Part shown: positions 28,590 to 40,380 of the stretch, piece by piece
Layout of the letters: each line of letters starts with the position of its first letter
Numbering within the stretch: the stretch's first letter is position 1
Source: Rhodospirillaceae bacterium
GTDB lineage: Bacteria; Pseudomonadota; Alphaproteobacteria; Rhodospirillales; Casp-alpha2
Reading direction: 5' to 3'
Assembly: GCA_002686255.1 (NCBI GenBank)
Contig: NZAZ01000149.1
Span: 1 to 63,693 of the forward strand
DNA: 63,693 nucleotides
Notes under the pieces: model-generated
Seen by the model: the letters and a program-made list of their open reading frames with translations, nothing else
Told to the model about the DNA's origin: nothing
The model's database searches: none
Position numbers and translations under genes: made by a program

Positions 28590-28994
28590 ATACCTGATAA
28601 CGGGACCGAACCGCAAGGGGATCTTGTCCTTCGCACTCTTGCCATGCCGGCGGACGCCAACCCCAGCGGCGACATTTTCGGCGGCTGGGTGCTTGCGCAA
28701 ATGGACATTGGCGCTGGAATTACGGCAGGGCAAAGGGCCAACGGTCGGGTCGCCACGGTTGCCGTCGATGCGATGCAGTTCCACCTGCCCGTCTACGTAG
28801 GCGACGTGCTCTGCGTCTATTCGGAGATCAAGCGGATCGGCCGCACGTCGATCACCGTCGGCCTCGAGACCTGGGCGCTCCGTGGCCGTATCGGCGACCG
28901 TGTCAAGGTCACCGAGGCCATTTTCACTTTCGTCGCCATTGACAAGGATGGGAATCCGCGTCCGGTCCCGCCGCTCAAGGAGGAACCGGCATGA
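28590..28994 (+). CDS. Acyl-CoA thioesterase, YciA-like hotdog protein; apparent ATA start
   Basis: The hotdog core reads LRTLAMPADANPSGDIFGGW, QMDIGAGITAGQRANGRVAT and FHLPVYVGDVL, typical of YciA thioesterases. The first ATG (28644) would begin inside the conserved core. The frame is open back to a stop at 28578, and family-like residues PDNGTEPQGDLV precede the ATG. The only position giving the usual length is ATA at 28590, with AGAGGA six bases upstream. Expected product is 134 residues, or 116 from the ATG. It probably hydrolyses short acyl-CoA. Confidence 0.7.
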   Translation: MPDNGTEPQGDLVLRTLAMPADANPSGDIFGGWVLAQMDIGAGITAGQRANGRVATVAVDAMQFHLPVYVGDVLCVYSEIKRIGRTSITVGLETWALRGRIGDRVKVTEAIFTFVAIDKDGNPRPVPPLKEEPA

Positions 28995-29067
28995 CGGATT
29001 TCTACGAAAACGGCCCGATCCAAGCATCATCGAGATCACCACGCACCTCCGTTAAGGGATAACACTC

Positions 29068-30462
29068 ATGGAATTAGATCCCCTCCTGCTTTCCCGAGTC
29101 CAGTTCGCCTTCGTGGTGACGTTCCACATCATCTTTCCGTCGTTCACCATCGGGCTGGCGTCGTACCTCGCGGTGCTCGAGGCGGCTTGGCTGAAGACGG
29201 GCGACGAAGACTTCAAGGCCCTGTACCACTTCTGGACGAAGGTCTTTGCCGTCTCCTTCGGGATGGGCGTTGTTTCCGGCATCGTCATGAGCTACCAGTT
29301 CGGCACGAACTGGAGCCGCTTCAGCGACATCGCCGGCAACATATTGGGCCCGCTCCTGAATTACGAAGTGCTTACTGCCTTTTTTCTCGAAGCCGGGTTC
29401 CTCGGCATCATGCTCTTCGGATGGGGGCGGGTGAGCCGCCGGGTGCATTTCTTCGCCACCCTCATGGTCGCCTTCGGTACGCTGCTGTCGGTCTTCTGGA
29501 TCATCGCCGCCAACAGCTGGATGCACACTCCCGCCGGTTACGAAATTCGCGACGGCATCTTCATCCCGGTCGACTGGGTCCAGGTGATCTTCAACCCATC
29601 GTTCCCGTACCGGTTCGTCCATATGGTGTTCGCGGCGTTTCTCACGACGTCATTTGTCGTCTGCGGGGTAGCCGCCTGGGATCTCGTCGAGGGGCGCTTC
29701 ATCCGCCGGGCAAAGATCATGCTGGGTATGGGCATCGGCACGATCACGGTCTTGGCGCCGCTGCAGATCGTCGCCGGCGACCTCCATGGCATCAACGTCC
29801 TTGAGCACCAGCCAGCCAAGATTGCGGCCATGGAAGGGCACTGGGAGACCAAGCGGGGCGCACCCTTTGTCGTGTTTGCAATTCCCGATTCCGAGGCCGA
29901 GACCAACCACCTGGAGGTGGCGATTCCCAAGCTCGGGAGCTTTATTCTCACGCGCAGTTTCGACGGCGAGGTCAAGGGTCTCAAGGAATGGGCGAAGGAA
30001 GACCGCCCGCCGGTGTTCATCGTGTTCTGGGCGTTTCGCGTCATGATCGGGATCGGCAGTCTGATGGTGGTGGTGGGTGTGGTCGGTGCCTATCTGGCCT
30101 GGCGGCGTCGGTTGTTCGACACCCGCTGGTTCCTGCAACTCTGCCGATTGGCCTCACCGGCCGGTTTCATCGCCATCATCGCCGGCTGGTTCACGGCGGA
30201 GGTCGGCCGCCAGCCCTATGTGGTCTACGGGCTGGTCCGGACGGCCGACGCGGTGTCGCCGGTGACGGGCGGCAGCGTGGCGACCTCGCTTCTTCTGTTC
30301 TTCCTGACGTATGTCGTCATCTTCACCGCCGCCATTTACTACTTGCTCGGGCTGTTGCGCAAGGGGCCGGTGGACGCGCCGGCGGTGAGCCTCGAGGACC
30401 GCCGAAAACGCCCGGCTCGGCCGCTTTCCGCTGTCGAAGAGAAATTCGGTATGGGGGACTGA
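29068..30462 (+). CDS. cioA: Cytochrome bd-type quinol oxidase subunit I, CIO type
   Basis: The 464-residue protein starts with the CIO-type N-terminus (LSRVQFAFVVTFHIIFPSF; His near 19 is a heme ligand). It has GMGVVSGIVMSYQFGTNWSR near 70, FFLEAGFLGIMLFGW near 104, the Q-loop region near 250 and GWFTAEVGRQPYVVYGL near 372. The short Q-loop marks the cyanide-insensitive class. With CioB it reduces O2 using quinol. cioB follows after 5 bases. Confidence 0.92.
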   Translation: MELDPLLLSRVQFAFVVTFHIIFPSFTIGLASYLAVLEAAWLKTGDEDFKALYHFWTKVFAVSFGMGVVSGIVMSYQFGTNWSRFSDIAGNILGPLLNYEVLTAFFLEAGFLGIMLFGWGRVSRRVHFFATLMVAFGTLLSVFWIIAANSWMHTPAGYEIRDGIFIPVDWVQVIFNPSFPYRFVHMVFAAFLTTSFVVCGVAAWDLVEGRFIRRAKIMLGMGIGTITVLAPLQIVAGDLHGINVLEHQPAKIAAMEGHWETKRGAPFVVFAIPDSEAETNHLEVAIPKLGSFILTRSFDGEVKGLKEWAKEDRPPVFIVFWAFRVMIGIGSLMVVVGVVGAYLAWRRRLFDTRWFLQLCRLASPAGFIAIIAGWFTAEVGRQPYVVYGLVRTADAVSPVTGGSVATSLLLFFLTYVVIFTAAIYYLLGLLRKGPVDAPAVSLEDRRKRPARPLSAVEEKFGMGD

Positions 30463-30467
30463 TCGCC

Positions 30468-31472
30468 ATGGAATCCTATCTGACGCTCGCCTACGCTGGG
30501 ATCATCGCGTTCGGCGTTTTCATGTACGTGCTGATGGATGGTTTCGACCTGGGGGTCGGCATCCTGTTCCGGACGGCGCCGACCGACCGGGATCGTGATG
30601 TCTTGATGAACAGCCTCGCGCCCATATGGGACGGCAACGAAACGTGGCTGGTGCTTGGCGGCGCGGGATTGCTTGGGGCGTTTCCGCAGGCGTACTCCAT
30701 CCTTCTCTCCGCCTTTTATCTGCCCCTGTCCGTGATGCTGATCGCCCTCATCTTCCGCGGGGTCGCGTTCGAGTTCCGATTCAAGGCGAATCGCAGCCGG
30801 TATCTTTGGGACATCGCGTTTAATCTAGGATCCGCCATCGCCGCCTTTGCCCAGGGCGTGGTTCTCGGCGCCTTCGTCCAGGGGGTCGACGTGGTAGCCC
30901 GTCAATACGCCGGGGGTCCCTTCGACTGGCTTACGCCCTTCAGCCTGGTGACCGGCGTCGCCATGATGGTGGGCTACGCGCTCCTGGGCGTTACGTGGTT
31001 GATCGTGAAGACGGATGGGGCACTCCAGGACTGGGCCTACGGGATCGCGATGCGGCTGGTGTTCGGTGTCGTCGTCTTCATGGCGATCATCAGCCTGTGG
31101 ACGCCGATGATGGATCACCAAATCGCCGAGCGTTGGTTCAGCTGGCCCAACATCGCCTTTCTTTCGCCGGTGCCGGTGGCGGTCGGGATCGTTACCTTCG
31201 GCCTCCACCGGGCGATCAGGGCCAAACGAGAGGTCGCCCCCTTTGTCCTCGCCATGGTTATGTTCCTCTTGGGGTATATCGGCCTCGCGATCAGTCTTTG
31301 GCCCAATGTGGTTCCCCCGTCCATCAGTATCTGGGAGGCGGCCTCGGCCGTGGAATCCCAGCGTTTCCTGATCTACGGGTTCGTCATTCTCTTGCCCGTG
31401 ATCCTGGGATACACGTCCTATACGTACTGGGTGTTCCGAGGCAAAGTCAGCGCCGACGAGGGTCATTATTGA
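30468..31472 (+). CDS. cioB: Cytochrome bd-type quinol oxidase subunit II, CIO type
   Basis: The 334-residue protein has eight to nine membrane helices. Its CydB-type N-terminus is FMYVLMDGFDLGVGIL, followed by PIWDGNETWLVLGGAGLLGA near 50. The ATG at 30468 follows the cioA stop directly. A terminator lies about 30 bases after its stop, so cioAB ends this transcript. Confidence 0.92.
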   Translation: MESYLTLAYAGIIAFGVFMYVLMDGFDLGVGILFRTAPTDRDRDVLMNSLAPIWDGNETWLVLGGAGLLGAFPQAYSILLSAFYLPLSVMLIALIFRGVAFEFRFKANRSRYLWDIAFNLGSAIAAFAQGVVLGAFVQGVDVVARQYAGGPFDWLTPFSLVTGVAMMVGYALLGVTWLIVKTDGALQDWAYGIAMRLVFGVVVFMAIISLWTPMMDHQIAERWFSWPNIAFLSPVPVAVGIVTFGLHRAIRAKREVAPFVLAMVMFLLGYIGLAISLWPNVVPPSISIWEAASAVESQRFLIYGFVILLPVILGYTSYTYWVFRGKVSADEGHY

Positions 31473-31500
31473 CGGTAGGGTGCGTTCCGAAATGTTCGGT

Positions 31501-31532
31501 CCGCCCGGTTTATTCCGGGTGGCGCTTTTTTC
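31501..31532 (+). terminator. Rho-independent terminator after cioB
   Basis: Stem CCGCCCGG / CCGGGTGG around a TTTATT loop, followed by CGC and TTTTTT. It lies 29 bases downstream of the cioB stop. Confidence 0.8.
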
Positions 31533-31556
31533 ACGCAGCCCCGCGAGGAGACTCCT

Positions 31557-32609
31557 ATGGCCATGAAGATCAGCGTTCCGAAAGAGGTGCATCCCGCCGA
31601 GCGGAAACCGACCAACCTTGCCCTTCAAGGGGGCGGGACGCACGGCGCCTTTACCTGGGGCGTGCTCGATAAGCTGTTGGAGGATGGCCGGCTCGATCTC
31701 GACGGCGTTAGCGGAACCAGCGCCGGCGCAATCAACGCCGTCGCCTTGGCCGCGGGGCTTATGGAAGGCGGGCGCGAGGGTGCCCGGGCCAAGCTTGAGG
31801 AGATCTGGCGCGGGGTGAGCGATTTCGCCCGATATCACCCGCTCCTGAGCCATCCTCTGGCCACTAAGGATGGCGATGATTCCGTCGCGTCCATGGCTCT
31901 TTGCGTTCTCACGGGGGTTCTCTCGCCTTACGACCTCAACCCGTTGGACTTCAATCCGCTGCGCGACATTCTGGACCAGAGCATCAATTTCCGGCAGCTG
32001 CGCCGAAAGTCGCCGCTCCAACTCTACATTGCAGCGACCGACGTTGCCACGGGCCGCGCACGGATATTCGAGACTTCGGAGGTCTCGCTCGATGTCGTCC
32101 TGGCCTCAGCCTGTCTGCCTTCACTCTACAAAGCTGTTAAGATCCGCCACCAGCACTTTTGGGACGGCGGCTTCTCGGCGAACCCAGCAATCTTGCCGTT
32201 GATACGCGGCGGCGGTGCGGAGGACACTCTCCTCGTTCAGATAAACCCGACGCATGTACCTGGGCCTCCGACCAAAGCGCAGGACATCCTCGCTCAGGTC
32301 AATCGCATCACCTTCAACCAGCCGCTACTGCGGGAGATCGAGATCATCAAACACAGTCGCTGGATGGCGCGCCGGAGCCTGGTCTTTGGGAGTCGCTATG
32401 GCCGGCGCATCAAGCGGCATCGGTTCCACCTCATCGAGGCGACGCGCTATACCAAGGACCTTGGACACGTGAGCAAACTCACGCCCGACTGGGAGTTGCT
32501 GAGCTACCTGCGCGATAGTGGACGTACTGTTGCTGACAGCTGGTTGCGGCGAAACTGGACGGCCATCGGCCGTCGCTCTACCGTCGACCTGGAAGCCAAG
32601 GTGCTGTAG
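31557..32609 (+). CDS. Patatin-like phospholipase family protein
   Basis: The 350-residue protein has the oxyanion motif [15 protein letters not shown] near residue 23, the nucleophile elbow GTSAGAIN near 54 and the catalytic Asp in WDGGFSANP near 203. No signal peptide is seen. The family hydrolyses acyl esters of lipids, and some members sit with PHA genes. A link to granule turnover is possible but unproven. GGAG lies before the ATG. Confidence 0.85.
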   Translation: MAMKISVPKEVHPAERKPTNLALQGGGTHGAFTWGVLDKLLEDGRLDLDGVSGTSAGAINAVALAAGLMEGGREGARAKLEEIWRGVSDFARYHPLLSHPLATKDGDDSVASMALCVLTGVLSPYDLNPLDFNPLRDILDQSINFRQLRRKSPLQLYIAATDVATGRARIFETSEVSLDVVLASACLPSLYKAVKIRHQHFWDGGFSANPAILPLIRGGGAEDTLLVQINPTHVPGPPTKAQDILAQVNRITFNQPLLREIEIIKHSRWMARRSLVFGSRYGRRIKRHRFHLIEATRYTKDLGHVSKLTPDWELLSYLRDSGRTVADSWLRRNWTAIGRRSTVDLEAKVL

Positions 32610-32635
32610 GGTCCCCCCGGGGCACACCCTACAGC
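32603..32635 (+). terminator. Inverted repeat at the patatin stop codon, terminator-like
   Basis: Perfect 10-bp arms GCTGTAGGGT (32603-32612) and ACCCTACAGC (32626-32635) overlap the TAG stop and enclose a CCCC/GGGG core. There is no T-tract, so it may act as a stability hairpin or a weak terminator. Confidence 0.5.
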
Positions 32636-33312
32636 GCCCGCCGCCCGGCTGGCCGCCACCGGAGGCGTTGCCGGCGCGGGGCGTGACGTCGCCAAACGTG
32701 CCATTTGGATACTGCGGATATTCCTTCAAGGGACCGTGGGCCAGCCGCTGTTGGTCGCGAAGTTTGACCCGACAAAGGTTGAGGACCACTTCCTGCATGG
32801 CGCATTCAACCCGCTGGCCCCGGCCCGTTCTCCGGCTTCCCTTGCCTCTCATGTCCACCGTTGCCCTGATTAAGGCCTAGAGACGTTTCTTGGTAGGTGG
32901 CGGGCAAGCTTCCGCACGTCGGGTGATCGGGTTTAGGCCAGCCCAGAAACTCAAACATCGGGTCAACCAATCAGAGGGTCCGCATACGGGCCTGATCGAA
33001 TAAGGCCATTACTGGCTGATTGACCAAATGTCTCAGCACTGTTGGAAACACGGTTGACGGCGTCTCGAATATGCCGCGTCAGATTGAATTGGCTGCTCAA
33101 GAACTCTAGACCGTCACGGTGAAGGCGCATTAGAGGTTGCTAGGGAACGTGTCGAGTTACTGAAACGTTTGGGCAAGTGACGCAGCAATCTTCCCAAATT
33201 GGTGGAGAGAAGTATCTTGGCCTAAAAAACGGCCTTAAACGTTAATTACTGGGTGGCGCACAAATGGCGCAAATTTCAATTAAGTAACTGATTTCAAACA
33301 AATTAGATAGGT
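32636..33312. other. Non-coding / unrecognised stretch after the patatin gene
   Basis: About 680 bases. A minus-strand reading between 32640 and 32830 contains [16 protein letters not shown], which looks protein-like but could not be assigned to a family and runs on into antisense of the patatin gene. From 32880 onward only scattered stops are seen, and base composition drops toward the tRNA remnant at 33313. Confidence 0.4.
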
Positions 33313-33348
33313 ATCATAATCTGAATTCAAACCGGCCCACCACTACCA
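33313..33348 (+). repeat. Left tRNA-Met 3'-half remnant (candidate att site)
   Basis: ATCATAATC, then TTCAAACCGG and CACTACCA. These are the anticodon loop, T-loop and CCA end of a CAU tRNA, shortened by about 9 bases relative to the right copy. It is followed by ATAAAATCAA, which matches ATAATATCAA after the right copy. No 5' half of a tRNA precedes it. Confidence 0.6.
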
Positions 33349-33385
33349 ATAAAATCAATAGGTTAGCAGCGTGAAAAATCCGGTC

Positions 33386-33416
33386 AGACACGCGGGGTCC
33401 GCTATTCCGCGTGTCT
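33386..33416. other. Hairpin downstream of the left att remnant
   Basis: Perfect arms AGACACGCGG and CCGCGTGTCT with an 11-base loop. No T-tract follows. It may be a former tRNA terminator or a recombination-site structure. Confidence 0.45.
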
Positions 33417-33489
33417 AACGTCTAAGCCTTTCTAATCACATAGAAAAAACTTGCAAAAAAGTTGGCACAGTGTTGGCACACTTTGGCAC

Positions 33490-33508
33490 GGGCATTGATG
33501 CCCTTTTT
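33490..33508 (+). terminator. Small GC hairpin with T-run
   Basis: GGGC-ATTGAT-GCCC followed by TTTTT, reading on the plus strand toward the two minus-strand genes. It would stop plus-strand transcription entering the island from the left. Confidence 0.5.
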
Positions 33509-33523
33509 CGAAGAAAAAAAATT

Positions 33524-34042
33524 CTAAAGAAAGTCTGTTTTGATTTTCTCTTTTAAATAAATGAATTGTTTTTTTGGTGCCCAGTGAAAACGCCCATAAC
33601 CGTCAGTTACACCGATTTCAGCATACCCGTCAGCCTCATTTAAAAAGGTATCCTCTCCATCCTCCCTCAAATAAACTTCCTTGTTATAGGGGAAAACAAA
33701 GGTTGCTCTATCTCCTACTTCAATTCTCGCGCCGGAATCCGTTGTGGCGTAGTGTCCATAATCTGGATTGATATGAGCAATAGTGTGATCGCGCTTAATC
33801 TTCCGATCCCACCAAGACTTCCGCATCCAAACAACAGCTATGCGATTTGAGAGTGGACCCATGTTTAGGGCTTCAACGAAAACGTAAGGGCCGTCCACAT
33901 GTTCTCCTTGGTAAATGGATTTTATTGCAACAGAGACTTCAAATTTTGGTTTTTGGATTGCGTCCCTGTAGATTGTCCAGCCTGCTACCAACATGGAGAC
34001 AGCTAGTGACAATACGGCGATGGTGATTGTGATTGTGTCCAT
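33524..34042 (-). CDS. Hypothetical membrane-anchored protein
   Basis: The 172-residue product has one N-terminal membrane helix (ITIAVLSLAVSMLVAGWTIY) and a soluble remainder rich in aromatic and charged residues (GPYVFVEALNMGPLSNRIAV near 50; ATFVFPYNKEVYL near 112). This resembles small membrane-tethered beta-rich proteins of unknown role. It is AT-richer than flanking genes, and it follows the secreted-protein gene by 17 bases, so the two are probably one unit. Family not recognised. Confidence 0.6.
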   Translation of the reverse strand: MDTITITIAVLSLAVSMLVAGWTIYRDAIQKPKFEVSVAIKSIYQGEHVDGPYVFVEALNMGPLSNRIAVVWMRKSWWDRKIKRDHTIAHINPDYGHYATTDSGARIEVGDRATFVFPYNKEVYLREDGEDTFLNEADGYAEIGVTDGYGRFHWAPKKQFIYLKEKIKTDFL

Positions 34043-34059
34043 ATAGAAACTTAAAAACC

Positions 34060-34680
34060 TTAGTTCTTCTTCCCCTTCTTATTCTTCTTATCGGTTTTAG
34101 CTTCATGGAAAGATGCTGCTAACGGAATGACGTTTTGCGCCATACACAAAACGATAAGTGGCATGCAAATCCAACGGGACTCGCGTCTGATACATTGATT
34201 GTAGTCGTTTAAACAAAAATAGACCGGACTTTGGTAGTTAGGGTCTGTTTCAATTTTAGCTGCTTGGGTAATTGCTTGCGCTATTTCTATTTCGGCAGGC
34301 TCTAGGTCAATTATAACGCGGTTAACTCCCGATTTCTTTTTAAGGGTTTTCTCGTTTGCGTCTATATTGAGGAGAATAATGGGTTCTGTTACTTGAGTTG
34401 GTTTGCTAGCTGTAATGGCTAGATTGCGGCGAAAGAACTGGCGGTACAAATCAACCGAACTACGTAGATCTTGGAAATGGGGAGCGGCGGCGGTTTGTTC
34501 TTTTCCGCGTTCACTCGCCCATTTACTGACTTTGAATAAGTTGTAGTCAAACTCCAGCAGCGCAGTTGCAGGATCGGGTTTGATGTACTGCGCTGGTTGC
34601 TTTTTTTCAGCGCCAACAGCGCCGGTAGCAACGATGAGAGCCGCCGCTACACAAATAGCAAAGGTAAATGGGTTTCCCAT
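34060..34680 (-). CDS. Hypothetical secreted protein
   Basis: The 206-residue product has a signal peptide (FAICVAAALIVATGAVGAE, cleavage near residue 24). The mature part is mixed and mostly helical, with two cysteine pairs (YFCLNDYNQCIRR and WICMPLIVLCM near residues 155-180), and it ends in a lysine-rich tail (DKKNKKGKKN). Low GC content and location inside the tRNA-flanked island suggest acquired DNA. Family not recognised. Confidence 0.6.
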   Translation of the reverse strand: MGNPFTFAICVAAALIVATGAVGAEKKQPAQYIKPDPATALLEFDYNLFKVSKWASERGKEQTAAAPHFQDLRSSVDLYRQFFRRNLAITASKPTQVTEPIILLNIDANEKTLKKKSGVNRVIIDLEPAEIEIAQAITQAAKIETDPNYQSPVYFCLNDYNQCIRRESRWICMPLIVLCMAQNVIPLAASFHEAKTDKKNKKGKKN

Positions 34681-34769
34681 AAGTCACACTGCGAGGAAAT
34701 ATACAACTGACCGGCGAACTACGAAAGGCCGTAGACGCGAACACGTACAAACTCTTTAACTAGGAGAAA

Positions 34770-34846
34770 TGGTAGCGGAGGCCGGACTCGAACCGGCGAC
34801 CTATGGATTATGATTCCACCGCTCTAACCAACTGAGCTACTCCGCC
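34770..34846 (-). tRNA. tRNA-Met (CAU)
   Basis: A 77-base cloverleaf. Acceptor GGCGGAG pairs with CTCCGCT (one G-T pair), followed by A and an encoded CCA. The D-arm is CTCAGTTGGTTAGAG. The anticodon stem GTGGA/TCCAT holds the loop ATCATAA with anticodon CAT, and the T-arm is GCCGG-TTCGAGT-CCGGC. The loop and stem resemble elongator tRNA-Met. The initiator is unlikely because the acceptor starts with a G-T rather than a mismatched C-A pair. tRNA-Ile(k2C) is a less likely alternative. Confidence 0.92.
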
Positions 34847-34982
34847 ACAACGCTGCTGATATATGTTTATAGCCCCAAAAATGTCAAACGACACTAGCAG
34901 GGTTTTGGCACACTTTTTGACACACTCCAAAAAACGCCCTGAATATGCCTTTTGTTTCAATGCGTTACAATAGGCGCTTGTA

Positions 34983-35028
34983 CATCATAATCCGGGTGTC
35001 GGCGGTTCGAGTCCGCCCTCCGCTACCA
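34983..35028 (+). repeat. Right tRNA-Met 3'-half remnant (candidate att site)
   Basis: The plus-strand piece runs from the anticodon loop (ATCATAATCC) through GGCGG-TTCGAGT-CCGCC and CTCCGCTACCA. It is the 3' half of a CAU tRNA similar but not identical to the intact minus-strand gene 140 bases away. The 5' half is absent. Integrases commonly target exactly this anticodon-to-CCA half. Confidence 0.7.
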
Positions 35029-35357
35029 ATAATATCAAGGTCTTAGCCGGAAACGGTCGGGGCCTTGTTTCTTTGGATAAGCAATAGGTAAGCACACAGA
35101 CTCATTTCGAAAGCATCAAGATTGAAACCGTGCCCCTGTCTGGCAGCTATCCGCGTGCCTGGTTGTGGCACTTGGAAACCGTCATTGCAGGCTCTGCCCT
35201 CCCTAGGGTCTTTCCGGCCCAAATTGAACCATTCTGACGGAGCGATTTTGTGCCAGGATCAAGCAAAGAATCTTGCCCGTATTCGGGATAAGAACGGACA
35301 TTAAAACCCATACCCCGGAATATCCGTTTATAGCCAGAGGCCGGTATACCGCCGCGT
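35029..35357. other. Unrecognised intergenic stretch right of the element
   Basis: 329 bases. Short open frames exist (for example 35122-35304 on the plus strand) but have no ribosome site and no recognisable family. No hairpin with T-run was seen apart from weak ones near 35050. Confidence 0.35.
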
Positions 35358-35897
35358 CTATGTGTCCGTCCTGCTATCCTGCATTCTTTCCAGGATTTTC
35401 TCCGCCCCTACCTGCGCAGCGACCCCGCAGACCTTCAGGCATCCTGAATCGCCATGGCCGCCGGCATCGAGGAATGCCTGGTAATCATCGGGGTCCGTCA
35501 TATCAAAGGCCCTGCCGTAGATCTTCTCGTGAATCTGCCTGCACAGGGTGCCGTTCAGCTCTCCCTCGAACCCGAACTGTTTCTTGAGCTCTTCCTTGAA
35601 CCTGTCAATAAGGTCGGCAGAGGGCTCCATGGAATCGCGATAGACTTCCGTATCCTCCATCTTCTCCCGCCCGATCACGAGACCCAGCGCCATCAGCGCC
35701 CCGATTAGGGCGCCACAGGTTTCACCGTGACGCGCCACGCCGCCGGAAAGAACCGTCGCGGCCTTGAACACCTCATTGTTTCCGATGCCGAATTCTTCCT
35801 GAAGGCTCAACAGGACGCCTTGCGAGCATCCGCTGTGCCGGTCGTTCTCGTGGGCGTTTTTCTTGGCCCGCTCAATGCGCTCGTTTTGTATCGACAC
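35358..35897 (-). CDS. C_GCAxxG_C_C family protein
   Basis: The 179-residue protein shows the family's spaced cysteines: SGCSQGVL near residue 23 (GCSQG in place of GCAxxG), GETCGALIGALMALG near 58 and GCLKVCGVAA near 152. The family is a helical, probably redox- or metal-linked group often annotated as a hypothetical or split-soret-like protein. No transport signal is seen. The gene stands alone between the island and osmC. Confidence 0.82.
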   Translation of the reverse strand: MSIQNERIERAKKNAHENDRHSGCSQGVLLSLQEEFGIGNNEVFKAATVLSGGVARHGETCGALIGALMALGLVIGREKMEDTEVYRDSMEPSADLIDRFKEELKKQFGFEGELNGTLCRQIHEKIYGRAFDMTDPDDYQAFLDAGGHGDSGCLKVCGVAAQVGAEKILERMQDSRTDT

Positions 35898-36127
35898 CGC
35901 CGCCTCCCTTCCAGCCTCTCCTCAACCATGGCGGTGAGAAATCCTCTGCCGGAACATCATCGGCAATTATAACCGATATTCGGGGCCCGACCGCTATTTT
36001 GACCCGCCCCGCTGAAATACCCCCTGCGTCTTACCCACGCAATCCCGGCGCCTTCAGGCGGGCAACCAAATGAGTCGGCGGGCTTTCCCTTGGCCAAGGC
36101 CGGCTTTTTTCGACGATCCGCCGAGGC

Positions 36128-36565
36128 TCAGGCCCCGGCATTATCCAGATCGACGATCTCGATCTCATGGCTGATGTCGGCGGTCTTGCCGAGCATGATG
36201 GTGGCCGAGCAATACTTTTCGGCCGACAGTTCGACCGCGCGCTCGACCTTGTTCGCATCGAGTCCGCGCCCGGAGATGACGTATTTGACCTGAATTCGGG
36301 TAAACACCCGGGGTTCTTCTTCGGCCCGCTCGGCCTCCAGCTCGACGGCGCAGCCCTCGACCGGCTCACGGCCCTTCTGAAGAATATGGACGACGTCATA
36401 GGCCGTGCAGCCGCCCATGCCGAGGAGCAGCATCTCCAGCGGCCGCACGCCGGCGTCGTGGCCGCCGGAGTCGGCGTCCACGTCCATGATCACCGAATGG
36501 CTGCTGCCGGAACGCCCAAGGAAGGTCCGGTCGCCGACCCAACTGACGTGCGCTTTCAAGGCCAT
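36128..36565 (-). CDS. OsmC/Ohr family protein
   Basis: The 145-residue OsmC-fold protein has the first catalytic-type cysteine in LGMGGCTAYDVVHIL near 53 and the second in SAEKYCSATIML near 118, the pair used for hydroperoxide reduction. The ATG at 36565 has AAGGAG just upstream and begins the conserved MALKAHVSWVGD. Frames extending further upstream do not look coding. It lies 74 bases after ligA on the same strand. Confidence 0.87.
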   Translation of the reverse strand: MALKAHVSWVGDRTFLGRSGSSHSVIMDVDADSGGHDAGVRPLEMLLLGMGGCTAYDVVHILQKGREPVEGCAVELEAERAEEEPRVFTRIQVKYVISGRGLDANKVERAVELSAEKYCSATIMLGKTADISHEIEIVDLDNAGA

Positions 36566-36639
36566 CTTCTTTCTCCTTAAACCATGTCTATGATTGGCAA
36601 GGCCCGGAAAGGGCCGTGACGGCAGCCTACGCACCCCCC

Positions 36640-40376
<3,737 letters not shown>

Positions 40377-40380
40377 GGTG

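Larger units (their letters stand above)
33313..35028. mobile_element. Decayed tRNA-Met-targeted integrative element, no integrase
   Basis: Two plus-strand 3'-half tRNA-Met copies (33313-33348 and 34983-35028) flank the region as direct repeats. Inside each end lie TTGGCACA-type repeats: 33462, 33473 and 33483 on the left; 34905 and 34917 on the right, resembling integrase arm sites. The cargo is two AT-rich unknown genes and an intact tRNA-Met. No integrase or excisionase is present. The left att copy is more diverged than the right. Confidence 0.5.

Noticed and set aside
34983..35028. Second functional tRNA-Met on the plus strand
   Set aside because: Only the anticodon loop to CCA half is present. 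Sequence upstream cannot form the acceptor or D-arm.
36084..36112. Hairpin-like palindrome and T-run near CCTTGGCCAAGG considered as a terminator
   Set aside because: The palindrome and the T-run are not adjacent in the right geometry, and the T-run reads opposite to the flanking genes.
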